DNA of 64,000 nucleotides from Haloarcula sp. H-GB4 (GCF_030848575.1 NZ_JAVDDX010000002.1:930001-994000); one strand, 5' to 3'; positions 34,235 through 44,237 are shown, counted from the first letter of the stretch. Numbers and translations are program-made. Notes: generated by a model not told the origin, from the sequence alone.

Positions 34235-36325
34235 ATGCACTATCCAGGACCGCCGCGGTTCGCCACCGTCGGCGAATCGGTGGAACTGGCCCCGCGCCAG
34301 CCCGATCCCGACATGGTTGCCGAGTGGCGGGTAGTCGAGCGGCCAGCGGCGAGTACAGCAACGCTTGGCGACGTCCCAGTCTGTCACTTCGAACCAGACG
34401 CCCCGGGTGTCTATCGAGCCGAGCTAACCGTCGCAGACGGTACACACGAGCAGGTCATCCGAGCGTTCCCGGACGTCACCGAGACGGCTCGGTTCAGCGT
34501 CACGGCGGACGACTTCGACGACGGCAGCGATCTCCCCGTTGCCGACCGCGCCATCGTCATCGGAAAGTTCAACGACTTCACGATGGGAACCCACTGGGCC
34601 GAACGCGACGGCGACGAGTGGGTCATCGAGACCGAACTCCCGCCGGGGACCCACCACGCGATTTTCAGTTTCGACGGCTCCTTCAAGTCGACCGCGACCG
34701 ACGAGGTCACTATCGAAGGTCCCGGTCGTCCCCGGGTCGAACTCACCAGTGAAACGGTGGATGCGGACCTCGTCGTCTCGGCGGACGCCCGCGCGGCCCC
34801 GTCGGGGAGCGAACCGGAAGTCGAATTCTATCTTGACGGCCGAGATGCACTGGCGGAGTCGGCCGTGACCGTCGACGGCGACAAACTTCGGGTCCCACGC
34901 GAAACACTGCCTGAAACGGCCCGGATTCACGCGGTCGCCGTCGCAGAGCGCCACAGTGTCGCGGACACGCTAGTCGTGGAATGTGGCAAGAAAAGCGAGG
35001 ACACAGGCGCGGGCGAGACGATATCTGTCTCGCGGCCGGCCGACCCGCCGGCCTGGGCCGGCGACGCCACCATCTACGAGATATTCGTCCGGTCGTTCGC
35101 CGGCGAGACCGTCGACACGACCTTCGAGGCCATCGAGCGGCGGGTCCCCTACATCGAGTCGCTGGGCGTCGACGTGGTGTGGCTCACCCCCGTCCAGGCG
35201 AGTCCGACCCGGCACGGCTACCATATCACCGATTTCTTCGACACCGCCACGGACCTAGGGACGCGCGCGGCGTTCGAGTCGCTGGTCGACCAGCTCCACG
35301 ACGCCGGAATTCGGGTTGTCTTCGACCTGGTCCTCAACCACAGCTCGCGGGACCACCCGGCGTTCCAGCTCCACCGAGCCGGCGTCCCCGAGTACGCCGA
35401 CTACTACGAGCGAATCCCGGCATCGCAGGATGTCTCCGACGTCGACTGGGCGGGCGAAGACGCGCCGGGGCACTACTTCAACTGGACGCGGATTCCGAAC
35501 CTCAACTACGACTCGCTCGACGTCCGGCGCTGGATGCTCGACGTGGTCGACGAGTGGCGCGACGTGGTCGATGGGTTCCGCTGTGACGTGGCCTGGGGCG
35601 TGCCACACGGCTTCTGGAAGGAGGTCCGCGAGCGGGTGAAAGCCGACGACCCGGAGTTCCTGCTGCTCGACGAGACGGTCCCGCGTGACGCTGCCTTCGC
35701 CGAGAACGAGTTCGACCTCCACTACGACACGGACCTGTTCGACACGCTCCGAGATATCGGGACCGGCGAGGAACCGGCGTCGGCGCTGTTCGAAGCGCTC
35801 GACGCGACGGCCGGGCACGGCTATCCCGACCGCGCCGGCCACATGCGATACGTCGATAACCACGACGAGGACCGCTACATCGACGAATGCGGGGCCGCGT
35901 CACTGCGGGCGGCTGTGGGGGCCACGTTCACGCTCCCCGGGACGCCGATGATATACGCCGGGCAGGAGCGCGGCGTCGAACAGCAACGCGGGACGATGCG
36001 CTGGCACGACGGCGACAACGCCTTGACCGACTTCCACCGGCGACTGGTGGCGTTACGAGCGGACCACGCGGCACTGAGCGCGCCCGGGGTGCGCCCGGTT
36101 GCCCATACCGTCGAAACGGGCGATTCGGACAGCGTTATCGCGTACGAGCGCACCGACGGCGATGAGACGCTGGTGGTCGTTCTGCACTTCGGTGAGGGAA
36201 CAGCGACAGTCTCGCTCGACACCCCAGCCGGGGACACCGACCTTCTCAGCGGTGACTCTGTCAATAGCGACGGGACAGTCGAGGTCAGCGATATTGTCGT
36301 GGTACCGGTGGCGAGAGAGCGCTGA
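34235..36325 (+). CDS. GH13 alpha-amylase family enzyme (cytoplasmic cyclomaltodextrinase/neopullulanase-like)
   Basis: A 696-residue glycoside hydrolase. N-terminal Ig/CBM-like domains (~1-270) precede the barrel. GH13 regions seen are 'DVVWLTPVQASPTRHGYHITDF' (shortened), 'VVFDLVLNHSS' (region I), 'GFRCDVAW' (nucleophile Asp ~451), 'LLLDET' (acid Glu ~479) and 'YVDNHDED' (transition-state Asp ~543). It should cleave alpha-1,4 bonds of imported maltodextrins; no signal peptide is present, so it works in the cytoplasm. The transporter ATPase follows about 90 bases later. It is divergent from the binding-protein operon. Confidence 0.9.
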   Translation: MHYPGPPRFATVGESVELAPRQPDPDMVAEWRVVERPAASTATLGDVPVCHFEPDAPGVYRAELTVADGTHEQVIRAFPDVTETARFSVTADDFDDGSDLPVADRAIVIGKFNDFTMGTHWAERDGDEWVIETELPPGTHHAIFSFDGSFKSTATDEVTIEGPGRPRVELTSETVDADLVVSADARAAPSGSEPEVEFYLDGRDALAESAVTVDGDKLRVPRETLPETARIHAVAVAERHSVADTLVVECGKKSEDTGAGETISVSRPADPPAWAGDATIYEIFVRSFAGETVDTTFEAIERRVPYIESLGVDVVWLTPVQASPTRHGYHITDFFDTATDLGTRAAFESLVDQLHDAGIRVVFDLVLNHSSRDHPAFQLHRAGVPEYADYYERIPASQDVSDVDWAGEDAPGHYFNWTRIPNLNYDSLDVRRWMLDVVDEWRDVVDGFRCDVAWGVPHGFWKEVRERVKADDPEFLLLDETVPRDAAFAENEFDLHYDTDLFDTLRDIGTGEEPASALFEALDATAGHGYPDRAGHMRYVDNHDEDRYIDECGAASLRAAVGATFTLPGTPMIYAGQERGVEQQRGTMRWHDGDNALTDFHRRLVALRADHAALSAPGVRPVAHTVETGDSDSVIAYERTDGDETLVVVLHFGEGTATVSLDTPAGDTDLLSGDSVNSDGTVEVSDIVVVPVARER

Positions 36326-36417
36326 CAGCACTCGGTTCCACAACCGTACTGACTCTGCTAGAACTTCTATGAAAAATCCCATCAAACTTATTAGCGATGG
36401 GTGTGAGACTCTGTGTA

Positions 36418-37584
36418 ATGGCGAGTCTCGAACTAGACGGTCTCCGCAAGGAGTTCGACGGTGGCTCCATCGTGGCGGTCGACGACATCGACCTGTCCAT
36501 CGACGATGGGGAGTTCGTAACGGTCGTCGGCCCGTCGGGGTGTGGGAAATCGACGACACTGCGGATGATTGCCGGGCTTGAGCGACCGACAAGCGGCCGG
36601 ATCCGCATTGGTGACGAGGACGTGACGGACGTTCATGCCCGCAAGCGCGACGTGGCGATGGTGTTCCAGAACTACGCGCTGTACCCGCACAAGTCCATCC
36701 GGCAGAACATGGCGTTCGGTCTCCGGATGAGCACGGACCTCTCGAAGGAGGAACGGCAAGAGCGAGTCACCGAGACGGCAGAAATGATGGGTATCGGGGA
36801 CCTGCTCGATGACACGCCGGACCAGCTTTCCGGCGGGCAGAAACAGCGAGTCGCCCTCGGGCGTGCCATCGTCCGGGAGCCGGATGTGTTCCTCTTCGAC
36901 GAGCCACTCAGCAACCTCGATGCGAAGCTTCGGACGACGATGCGGACGGAAATCCAGCGCCTGCAAGAGGAACTCGGAATTACGGCCGTCTACGTCACGC
37001 ACGATCAGGAGGAAGCAATGACGATGGGCGACCGCATCGTCATCCTCAACGACGGGGAACTCCAGCAGGCCGGCCAGCCAAAGACGGTGTACGAGAACCC
37101 AACCAACCAGTTCGTCGGCGGCTTCGTCGGCTCGCCCTCGATGAATTTCCTCGACGTGACCACGGAGCCGCTCAGCAGCGGCGTGCGGCTCACCGGCGCT
37201 AACGACGACTTCTCCTATGACCTCACGGGCGGCCGTGCCAATGCATTCGGCGACAGCCAGCGTGGGTCGTACGTGCTGGGGATCCGACCGGAACACGTTT
37301 CGGTCAGCGACGGGGGCGACCAGAACGCCGTCCCGGCAACGGTCGACGTGCTCGAACCCATCGGCAGCGACAACTACCTCTATCTCGACTTGGGTGAATC
37401 GAAGACCGGGTTCGAGGGCGACGGCGCGCCGGATTTCATCGCCAGGGTGAGCACCGACGTGGAGCCGGCCATCGGCGATCAAGTACAGGTGTCGTTCGAC
37501 GAATCCGCTGTCCATCTGTTCGATTCGGAGACTGGCGAGGCAGTCACAGCCGGCGAGGACGCGCCTGTCGCAGCACCGCAGTAG
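36418..37584 (+). CDS. ABC transporter ATPase, MalK/MsmX/UgpC type
   Basis: A 388-residue ATPase with Walker A 'GPSGCGKST' (~39-47), signature 'LSGGQKQR' (~137), Walker B '[12 protein letters not shown]' and H-loop 'YVTHDQEEA', followed by a TOBE/OB-type regulatory domain (~240-370). This is the architecture of sugar-importer ATPases. It should energise the two permeases encoded at 30692-32733. It lies downstream of the GH13 gene, and the upstream 90 bases contain AT stretches that could hold its own promoter. Confidence 0.95.
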   Translation: MASLELDGLRKEFDGGSIVAVDDIDLSIDDGEFVTVVGPSGCGKSTTLRMIAGLERPTSGRIRIGDEDVTDVHARKRDVAMVFQNYALYPHKSIRQNMAFGLRMSTDLSKEERQERVTETAEMMGIGDLLDDTPDQLSGGQKQRVALGRAIVREPDVFLFDEPLSNLDAKLRTTMRTEIQRLQEELGITAVYVTHDQEEAMTMGDRIVILNDGELQQAGQPKTVYENPTNQFVGGFVGSPSMNFLDVTTEPLSSGVRLTGANDDFSYDLTGGRANAFGDSQRGSYVLGIRPEHVSVSDGGDQNAVPATVDVLEPIGSDNYLYLDLGESKTGFEGDGAPDFIARVSTDVEPAIGDQVQVSFDESAVHLFDSETGEAVTAGEDAPVAAPQ

Positions 37585-37697
37585 GGCATCGGTACCTGTT
37601 TTCGGTCGTCGCCGCTGTTCTCGACCGTAGTTGCTGTTTTCGGCCATCGACTCCCACCTTCGGGATTTTCCGAAGTGAATGGGCCGCGTAGAAAGAG

Positions 37698-39716
37698 TTA
37701 TTCGCGGACGCTCAGCGGCTCGGCAGTGAGTTCCTCGGCGTCAGTGAGGTGGGCCACCGTTGCCAGCCGGAGCGCGTGGGGCCAGCCAAGCGGCGTGCCA
37801 CAGTCTGGCGTCCCGTCGTCAAACAGTTGCTCGGGGAGGTAGCCGCTGGGCTGAACGAGCGAGCCGCCGGGGAGAATCTCCTCCAGCAAGTCCCGTGATC
37901 GGGCGTAGGCCCCCGTTGCTCGGCTGTCGTCGGCATCACGCAGGAGGGCACCCAGCTGGGCGGCACTGTTTGCGCCCCACGCCGTCGAGACGCTCCAGAT
38001 TTTCTCGCGGTCCTGTGAGCCACATCGCCAGTCGTCGCCCTCGAAGCGGATGAGGCCGCGGATGTCGCCGGTGTCCCGCTCTAGCCCGTCGAGTGTCGTC
38101 TCGACGTGGGTGTAGAGCCGGTCGCGGGTCGCCGCCGGCAGGTCGATAGCCTTGGCAGCGACGCGACAGGCGGCGGGGAGGGCCAGCGTCGCGGAGTCCA
38201 GTCGGTCGTCGATGGCCCCGTCGTGTTCACGAAGGGCGTAGCGGTCGCCGGTCCACAGCGCGTCCAGCGACGAAAGCACCGTTTCGGCCTGTGACCGGGC
38301 GTGGTCTCGGAGCGTGGCACAGACGGGCGCGCGGGCGACGGCCGCGTAAGCGTGCAAGAAGGTTGCAGCGGTGTGCGTGAACCGGCCCTGCATGTTCTCC
38401 CAGGCGTTCTGGCAGGCAATGGGGAGGCCGTCGTCAGCCAACGTGTCATCGATGCTCTCGACGGCGCGCCCAAGCGTGGCTTCGATGCACTCCGGGTCAG
38501 CCGGCTCGCCGGTCCGGAGGTACGTCGCGAGGAAGGTGGTCACACTCGCGGTTTGGTCGGCCTGATAGTCCGCGTCCGAGCCGCTTTCGAGCCGAGCATT
38601 TGCCCAGCCCGGCGCGAGCGTCTCGTCGCCGGGCCAGACACGGTGGGGCCAGCTTCCGTCCGGTTGCTGCGTGCGACAGTAGAATTCAGCGGAGCGCTGA
38701 TGCCACGCATCGAGTCCGAGGTCGAACATCCCGTCGGCTTCGAGCAGGAACGCCGATATCTCGGCGTCGTCGCGGAACCACGTGTAGCCGTAGCCGCCGG
38801 AGGTGACGTAGTACGGGTCGAAGTCGGGTGCAGCGATTCTGGCCCCGTTCGTAGCTGAAAGCAGCGAGAGGACCCGGAGGTCGGCCACGACGCTTTCACG
38901 GCTCGGCGTGTCCGCGGGGACGCGCCATCGCCGCTGTGCCTGGCCTGCTTCGAGCAGCGTCTCAGCGGTGTAGTGGTCGCTCACCAGCCGGTCAATGGTC
39001 GACAGCGCCGCGTCACGACCGGTTTCGTCCGTATCCGTCAGCAGCGTCGTCAGCGTGACGCCGCCGTCGACGAACGGCGCGGACAGCAGAACTCCGCCGG
39101 TTAGCGTCGTATCCTCGTACCGGCGCGCTCCGGTGTCTCGGGGGAACGAGACCGGGTCGTCGTCGACGAGTTCGGAGAACCGCTCGGGAATCTGGCCCGC
39201 AGCAGTGTCGAGTTCGGTAGAGACGCCGATGAAGTCGTGTTCGGAGCGGTGGTAGGCCTCAACCGTGTCTCCGTGCATCAGCAGGCTCTGCTGGCCGGTC
39301 CGCCCATCCGGTGCGAAATCGACGAACGCCCGCAGCGACACGTCAGCGGGCGCGTCACCGCGAAGTTCGAACCGGGTGACGTGGGCCTGTTCGATGGTGC
39401 AGTCCGTCTGGACGACAGCCCAGTCGCCGCGGTCGTGAATGGTCTCGACGACGCCGGTGTCGCCGCGATACCGCTGGTCAGCATCGGCGCTGAACCACGT
39501 CGTTGAACCTGTTTCGATGCCGAACCGCGAGCGGTCGATCCCTGTGAGCCCACACAGCGGATAGGAGTAGTCCCGCAACGAGCCGTCGCTGTCGACGTGC
39601 ACTAACCGGCTGTCGAGTCCGGAGAAACTGCCCGTCGTAGAGCGGAGTTCGCCCGGGAACTGCTGCCGGCGGTCCCGGGTCCGCTTGAAGTCGTTGAGTG
39701 CCGTCCGGAGCGTCAT
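37698..39716 (-). CDS. GH15 family glucoamylase / glucodextranase-like enzyme
   Basis: A 672-residue enzyme of archaeal GH15 type. A beta-sandwich N-domain (~1-270) contains 'YSYPLCGLTGIDRSRFGIE'. The (alpha/alpha)6 barrel (~290-650) contains 'YVTSGGYGYTWFRDDAEI', 'QQPDGSWPHRVWPGDE' and 'TCQNAWENMQG'-like 'ACQNAWENMQG'. It should release glucose from the ends of maltodextrins. It has no signal peptide. A TATA box 25-34 bases before the ATG at 39716 fixes this start; the longer frame from 39845 is not acidic. Confidence 0.88.
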   Translation of the reverse strand: MTLRTALNDFKRTRDRRQQFPGELRSTTGSFSGLDSRLVHVDSDGSLRDYSYPLCGLTGIDRSRFGIETGSTTWFSADADQRYRGDTGVVETIHDRGDWAVVQTDCTIEQAHVTRFELRGDAPADVSLRAFVDFAPDGRTGQQSLLMHGDTVEAYHRSEHDFIGVSTELDTAAGQIPERFSELVDDDPVSFPRDTGARRYEDTTLTGGVLLSAPFVDGGVTLTTLLTDTDETGRDAALSTIDRLVSDHYTAETLLEAGQAQRRWRVPADTPSRESVVADLRVLSLLSATNGARIAAPDFDPYYVTSGGYGYTWFRDDAEISAFLLEADGMFDLGLDAWHQRSAEFYCRTQQPDGSWPHRVWPGDETLAPGWANARLESGSDADYQADQTASVTTFLATYLRTGEPADPECIEATLGRAVESIDDTLADDGLPIACQNAWENMQGRFTHTAATFLHAYAAVARAPVCATLRDHARSQAETVLSSLDALWTGDRYALREHDGAIDDRLDSATLALPAACRVAAKAIDLPAATRDRLYTHVETTLDGLERDTGDIRGLIRFEGDDWRCGSQDREKIWSVSTAWGANSAAQLGALLRDADDSRATGAYARSRDLLEEILPGGSLVQPSGYLPEQLFDDGTPDCGTPLGWPHALRLATVAHLTDAEELTAEPLSVRE

Positions 39717-39740
39717 TGGAGAGAGACACCACTGCAGGGG

Positions 39741-39750
39741 ATATAAAATA
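39741..39750 (-). promoter_or_regulatory. TATA box of the GH15 gene
   Basis: 'atataaaata' read on the minus strand as TATTTTATAT, centred about 29 bases before the ATG at 39716. It lies in the 174-bp divergent region shared with the TrmB-type regulator gene, so the regulator may act here. Confidence 0.6.
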
Positions 39751-39890
39751 TGGTGTAATAGTTTTTCATTCTTGTGAGTCGTGGTGTCGGGACAGCCGAG
39801 GGCGCGTCCCCTCGCTGGTGGCTTTGAGGACTTTTCAGGGTACACAGCACCGAAACACAGTTATCCGCCGCCGTTACCAGATGTGAACAG

Positions 39891-40943
39891 ATGGACGATT
39901 CGACTCTCAGGGACAGGCTGGAACAACTGGGCCTGTCGGAGAAGGAAGTCGACACGTACCTGTCGATTCTCGGCAGCGGCGAGGCCACAGCCAGCGAAAT
40001 CGCCGACGACACCGGCGTTTCCAAACGGTACGTCTACAGCATCAGTGAATCGCTCGAAGACCGCGGATTCGTCGAGGTCAACGACCATGTCGTGCCCACG
40101 ACGATCCGCGCCCGACCGCCCGAGGAGGTCATTGATGCCCTGACCGACCGGCTCGAAGAGATGAGCGGCGCGCTCGATTCACGATACTCCGCGAGCGCAC
40201 GGGAACCCCAGCAGTTCGATGTCATCAAGTCACGGGTGACAGTCATCAAACGGCTCACGGAGTACATCAGAAACGCGGAGCGTGAGATCATGCTGTCGGT
40301 TCCACAGCAGTACCTCCCGGAGATTTCGGAGGAACTGGGTGCGGCCGTCGACCGCGGCGTCCTCGTGATGCTGGTCGTCAGCGGCGCTGACGGTCTGCGC
40401 TTGGACGACACGAGTGGGCTGGCCTCTGTGGTCCGGTCCTGGGACCAGCCGATGCCGATAATGCTCACCGTCGACGCCCAGTTCGGCCTGGTCTCCCCGA
40501 CCGAGATGGTGACACGCACGAACTCCGACCAGCGCGCCATCGCCTTTGTCCAGCAACAGCTCGTTCCGGTGCTGTCGGGGTCGTTCCTCGGGAACTACTG
40601 GCTGATGGCTACCGAGGAGACCGTCACTGACCCGGCTCCGCTTCCGGCCACCTACCACGACTTCCGCCACGCCGTCCTCCAGGCGACGCTCCACCTGCGC
40701 GCCGGCCACGATATCCACGTCTCTGCAGAAGTGCGGGCCGTACAGGCCGACGACGACACCGCCACCATCGAGGGGACCGTCGTCGAGACGAAACAGGGCG
40801 TCGCCGAGCCACAGACCAACTCCTACCCCATCGAACACACGCTGGTCGTCGACATCGGCGACCGGACTGTCTCGCTTGGGGGCTCCGGGTCGTTCCTCGA
40901 AGACTACGAAACCGACGCAGTCACACTCTCGCTGGCCGAGTGA
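39891..40943 (+). CDS. TrmB family sugar-responsive transcriptional regulator
   Basis: A 350-residue regulator. The N-terminal winged helix (~1-75) includes 'LGLSEKEVDTYLSILGSGEA' and 'IADDTGVSKRYVYSISESLEDRGFV'. A central phospholipase D-like/TrmB effector part (~110-240) and a C-terminal sugar-binding TrmB domain follow (~245-345). TrmB proteins repress or activate sugar transport and glycolysis genes depending on bound maltose, trehalose or glucose. It is divergent from the GH15 gene and next to the whole maltodextrin locus, which it most likely controls. Confidence 0.92.
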   Translation: MDDSTLRDRLEQLGLSEKEVDTYLSILGSGEATASEIADDTGVSKRYVYSISESLEDRGFVEVNDHVVPTTIRARPPEEVIDALTDRLEEMSGALDSRYSASAREPQQFDVIKSRVTVIKRLTEYIRNAEREIMLSVPQQYLPEISEELGAAVDRGVLVMLVVSGADGLRLDDTSGLASVVRSWDQPMPIMLTVDAQFGLVSPTEMVTRTNSDQRAIAFVQQQLVPVLSGSFLGNYWLMATEETVTDPAPLPATYHDFRHAVLQATLHLRAGHDIHVSAEVRAVQADDDTATIEGTVVETKQGVAEPQTNSYPIEHTLVVDIGDRTVSLGGSGSFLEDYETDAVTLSLAE

Positions 40944-40974
40944 TGGACTTCGTCCCGCCTGAAATTCGGGCGAC

Positions 40975-41472
40975 TCAGTTGCGCTGGCTCGGGTCCGGCC
41001 AGCGATAGATAACGTACGTTTCCGACTCCGGTTCGTCAGCGGGGTTCCAGACGAGTCGAAGCGTCGCGTCATGCAGGTCCAGCGGTGCTCCGCTACCAGT
41101 GAACTGCCCCTGATGTATCGTAATTTCTGTCCCCGACGTAATCCGGGTTGAGGCCTGCGCCTGTATTGGATTAGTGTCGAGCGTCACGTCGCTGCCGTCA
41201 GCTCGCTTGGCATCGGAGACGACGACAGAGAGGTTGTCCCTGTAGACAGTGTCACCGCTGCTGAAGCTGAGATTTAGATACTCTCCATTGCCGGTGGTCC
41301 GTTCGTTGTAGTCGGCCACGATAGCGACCTGTGGAGCCTGTGTCGGCTGCTGCTCGCTGAAGCCGAGGGCAAACACGCCGACAGTGGCGGCGAGAATTGC
41401 AACAATGCCGACGAGGATAACAACACCAATGACCGGGCTCACAGCCCGCCTTCGCTCATCTACCCGACTCAT
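40975..41472 (-). CDS. Archaeal type IV pilin-like protein
   Basis: A 165-residue protein with a prepilin signal: 'RRRAVSPVIGVVILVG', a positively charged leader cut before the conserved 'AVSPVIGVVIL' helix, followed by a beta-rich, Thr/Ser-rich outer domain. Prepilin peptidase should process it and it should assemble on the surface or act as a minor pilin. No pilus assembly genes are nearby, so it is an orphan here. Confidence 0.9.
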   Translation of the reverse strand: MSRVDERRRAVSPVIGVVILVGIVAILAATVGVFALGFSEQQPTQAPQVAIVADYNERTTGNGEYLNLSFSSGDTVYRDNLSVVVSDAKRADGSDVTLDTNPIQAQASTRITSGTEITIHQGQFTGSGAPLDLHDATLRLVWNPADEPESETYVIYRWPDPSQRN

Positions 41473-41550
41473 TGAACAGAGGTGAGAACTGGGTATATAA
41501 AAGGAACAGCGTCGACTCAGCGTTCGATATCCGACGGCGATACCACCCGG

Positions 41551-42549
41551 TTACGCTGTTGGGAACAACGTCTCGGGAAGGTCGCCCGGCAGTTCATCGC
41601 GGTTGTGGGCAGCCTCGAAGTCGGGGTCGGGACCCATCGGGACGATGCGTTTCGGGCTCACGTCGGGGTGGGTGGTGTAGTAGTGCTCCGTGATGTGGTC
41701 CATGTTCACCGTCTCGGCAACGCCGGGGAGCTGGTAGAGGTCACGGAGGTACGGCCAGAGGTTGTCGTACTCGCGAATGAGCTTGTGGTTGCACATGAAG
41801 TGGGTGTGATACACCTCGTCGAAGCGAACGAGCGTCGTAAACATGCAGATGTCCGCCTCGGTCAGGCGGTCGCCGGCAAGGAAGCGCTGATCGTCGAGGA
41901 CAGCGTCCCAGTGGTCCAGCGCGTCGAACAGTTCCTCGACGGCCTCGTCGTAGGCCGACTGGCTGTCGGCGAAGCCAGACCGATAGACCCCGTTGTTGAT
42001 CGGCTCGTAGATGTCGTCGATGATGCGGTCGACCTCGTCCTGATAGCCCTCTGGGTAGAGGTCAACATCGTTGTCCGATACGTCGTCGAACTCGGTATCG
42101 AGCATCCGGAGGATCTCCTCGGATTCGTTGTTGACGATGGTTCCTTCCTGCTTGTCCCACAGCACCGGCACTGTCACGCGGCAGGTCGCGTCGGGGTCAG
42201 CTTCGGCATAGACCTCGCGGAGGTACTCCGACCCGTTGACCGTATCCGGCGTACAGCCCGCCTTCTCGGGCGTGAACTGCCAGCCGTCCTCACCGCGGAA
42301 GGGGTCAACGTAGTCGACGGTGATGGCGTCTTCGAGTCCCAGTAGCTTCCGGGCGACTAGAATCCGGTGGGCCCACGGACAGGCGCGGCAGGCGTACAGG
42401 TGATACCGGCCAGCTTCGGGCTGGAACCGCGCGTCGGGGTCGTCCTCGATTCGGTCGCGGAAAGTAGTGTCCTGCCGGTCGAAGGCCCCGTCCTCGTTCG
42501 TTGTTTCGTATGCGTCGGTGCGCCATTCGCCGTCAACGAGCATATTCAT
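41551..42549 (-). CDS. Xi-class glutathione S-transferase-like protein (S-glutathionyl-hydroquinone reductase family)
   Basis: A 332-residue protein of the YqjG/ECM4 family. The thioredoxin-like domain has the catalytic Cys in 'LYACRACPWAHR', and 'VPVLWDKQEGTIVNNESEEI' (shortened) shows the thiol-binding loop. The helical domain has 'GDRLTEADICMFTTLVRFD'. The family removes glutathione from hydroquinones. Haloarchaea use gamma-glutamylcysteine instead of glutathione, so the natural thiol is probably different. The ATG at 42549 or 42543 starts the conserved part; a much longer open frame upstream (to 42885) runs through the divergent L10e promoter and is not used. Confidence 0.9.
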   Translation of the reverse strand: MNMLVDGEWRTDAYETTNEDGAFDRQDTTFRDRIEDDPDARFQPEAGRYHLYACRACPWAHRILVARKLLGLEDAITVDYVDPFRGEDGWQFTPEKAGCTPDTVNGSEYLREVYAEADPDATCRVTVPVLWDKQEGTIVNNESEEILRMLDTEFDDVSDNDVDLYPEGYQDEVDRIIDDIYEPINNGVYRSGFADSQSAYDEAVEELFDALDHWDAVLDDQRFLAGDRLTEADICMFTTLVRFDEVYHTHFMCNHKLIREYDNLWPYLRDLYQLPGVAETVNMDHITEHYYTTHPDVSPKRIVPMGPDPDFEAAHNRDELPGDLPETLFPTA

Positions 42550-42769
42550 GGTATCTCTGATATGTGCGCAAAGCCTAAAAGAACGCGGTGACAGCGGTGT
42601 TACTGGGCCAGTACCGATATTCTCCAGACAACTGAGAACAGGTGCCTCAGCAACCACAGCCATGGTCAGTTTGGGCCCGCTCGCGGTTGTGTGAGACACT
42701 ACGACACGCCGCCGGGCGGGTTCGAAGCCCTTATTGGGCCGCTCGGCGACGTATTCTCCAAGAGTACCT

Positions 42770-43303
42770 ATGTCGGACAAACCCGCCTCAATGTACCGGG
42801 ACATCGACAAGCCCGCGTACACCCGACGCGAATACATTACAGGCATTCCCGGGTCGAAGATCGCACAGCACAAGATGGGCCGCAAACAGAAGGACGCCGA
42901 GGATTACCCCGTCCAGATCAGCCTCATCGTCGAGGAGACCGTCCAGCTCCGTCACGGCTCGCTGGAGGCCTCCCGCCTGTCGGCCAACCGCCACCTGATC
43001 AAGGAAATCGGCGAAGAGGGTGACTACAAGATGACGCTGCGGAAGTTCCCCCACCAGGTCCTGCGCGAGAACAAGCAGGCGACCGGTGCCGGAGCTGACC
43101 GTGTCTCCGACGGGATGCGTGCCGCCTTCGGGAAGATCGTTGGCACCGCCGCCCGCGTTCAGGCCGGCGAACAGCTGTTCACCGCCTACTGCAACGTCGA
43201 GGACGCAGAGCACGTCAAGGAAGCGTTCCGCCGTGCCTACAACAAGATCACGCCCTCTTGCCGCATCAAAGTTGAGCGCGGCGAAGAGCTGCTGATTGCG
43301 TAA
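42770..43303 (+). CDS. rpl10e: 50S ribosomal protein L10e (uL16)
   Basis: A 177-residue archaeal L10e, recognisable from '[20 protein letters not shown]', '[16 protein letters not shown]', '[16 protein letters not shown]' and '[27 protein letters not shown]' (shortened). It belongs to the large subunit near the peptidyl-transferase centre and the tRNA elbow. The start at 42770 is the conserved N-terminus. It stands alone rather than in a ribosomal operon. Confidence 0.97.
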   Translation: MSDKPASMYRDIDKPAYTRREYITGIPGSKIAQHKMGRKQKDAEDYPVQISLIVEETVQLRHGSLEASRLSANRHLIKEIGEEGDYKMTLRKFPHQVLRENKQATGAGADRVSDGMRAAFGKIVGTAARVQAGEQLFTAYCNVEDAEHVKEAFRRAYNKITPSCRIKVERGEELLIA

Positions 43304-43542
43304 GTCAATCAGCAACGTCCGCTCACCGTTCGCAGAACGCGGCGGAGAACTGGTTGTCGTGTAAGTCGGACAGCGGCGTTCTCTCGCCGTTCACAGGCGG
43401 GACAGCCGCTCCCGACCTCGTTTTTCAGCGTCACTCCGAAGAGAACCATCCCAGTCGCTGGACATCGCAGTCGTAGCCGCTGTTTTATTGTATGTTATCA
43501 GTACCCACAATACTCTTGCACACGTCCCGCGTACCATCTCGT

Positions 43543-43737
43543 ATGGCGTTCCGACTCGCACTCATGGCTCTCGGTGTCCTCGAACTGCTCCGGCCCCGGA
43601 AAGTCGTCGACTTCTGGATGGGGCTTGCAGCGACAAACGGTGATGAGGTAGACCTGCGCCCATGGGTGTACAGTGCCGCCCGCGTCGAGGGCGCGCTCCT
43701 CGTGCTGTGGGCGCTCCAGCGGCGCAGCAGCGAGTAA
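43543..43737 (+). CDS. Small membrane-associated conserved-type protein
   Basis: A 64-residue protein with a hydrophobic N-terminus ('MAFRLALMALGVLELL'), a polar middle and a second hydrophobic segment near the C-terminus ('VEGALLVLWALQ'). The ATG at 43543 directly precedes the hydrophobic start. Function unknown. Confidence 0.6.
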   Translation: MAFRLALMALGVLELLRPRKVVDFWMGLAATNGDEVDLRPWVYSAARVEGALLVLWALQRRSSE

Positions 43738-43805
43738 CTCGGTACAGCGGCTGAGAAACGGCCCGCCAAACCACACGGATGACCGGCGCTGCTAGCGGGT
43801 ACCCG

Positions 43806-44237
43806 CTACTTACCGCCGGATAACCGGACCGTTAACACCGGTGCGTCCGCTGTCCGGACGACTTTCTCAGTGACGCTCCCCAGTAGAAACCGGTCCAGAC
43901 CGCTCCGGCCGTGGGTTCCCATGACGATCATATCGATACCTGCAGTCTCGGCATAGTCGATAATCTCCTCGTAGGGGTCGCCCATTCGGTGCTCGGCGAC
44001 AACGGCCGCACCGTGGTCGGCGATATCGTCGACAGTCTCGTCAATGACCTGTTCGGTCTGTTTCTGCAGCGATTCGATAGTCGTTGCTTCGGCCGCGGCG
44101 CTCCCGAGATACGTCGAATCAACGACAGAGAGCACGTGAATCGTCGCGTCGTGCGTCGCTGCCAGTTCGAGCGCATGTGCGAGCGCCTCGTCTGCACCGT
44201 CACTCCCGTCGGTCGGAAACAGAATATCGTCGTACAC
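43806..44237 (-). CDS. Universal stress protein (UspA family)
   Basis: A 143-residue single Usp domain: 'ILFPTDGSDGADEAL' at the start and the ATP-binding signature 'GTHGRSGLDRFLLGSVTEKVVRTADAPVLTV' (as GTHGRSG then GSVTEKVV). ATP-binding type rather than the UspA-only type. Haloarchaea hold many copies; the specific stress is unknown. Confidence 0.93.
   Translation of the reverse strand: MYDDILFPTDGSDGADEALAHALELAATHDATIHVLSVVDSTYLGSAAAEATTIESLQKQTEQVIDETVDDIADHGAAVVAEHRMGDPYEEIIDYAETAGIDMIVMGTHGRSGLDRFLLGSVTEKVVRTADAPVLTVRLSGGK

Noticed and set aside
42550-42885. N-terminal extension of the GST gene across the L10e start
   Set aside because: It would overlap the conserved L10e start, and the residues lack family similarity; the conserved protein starts at 42549/42543.
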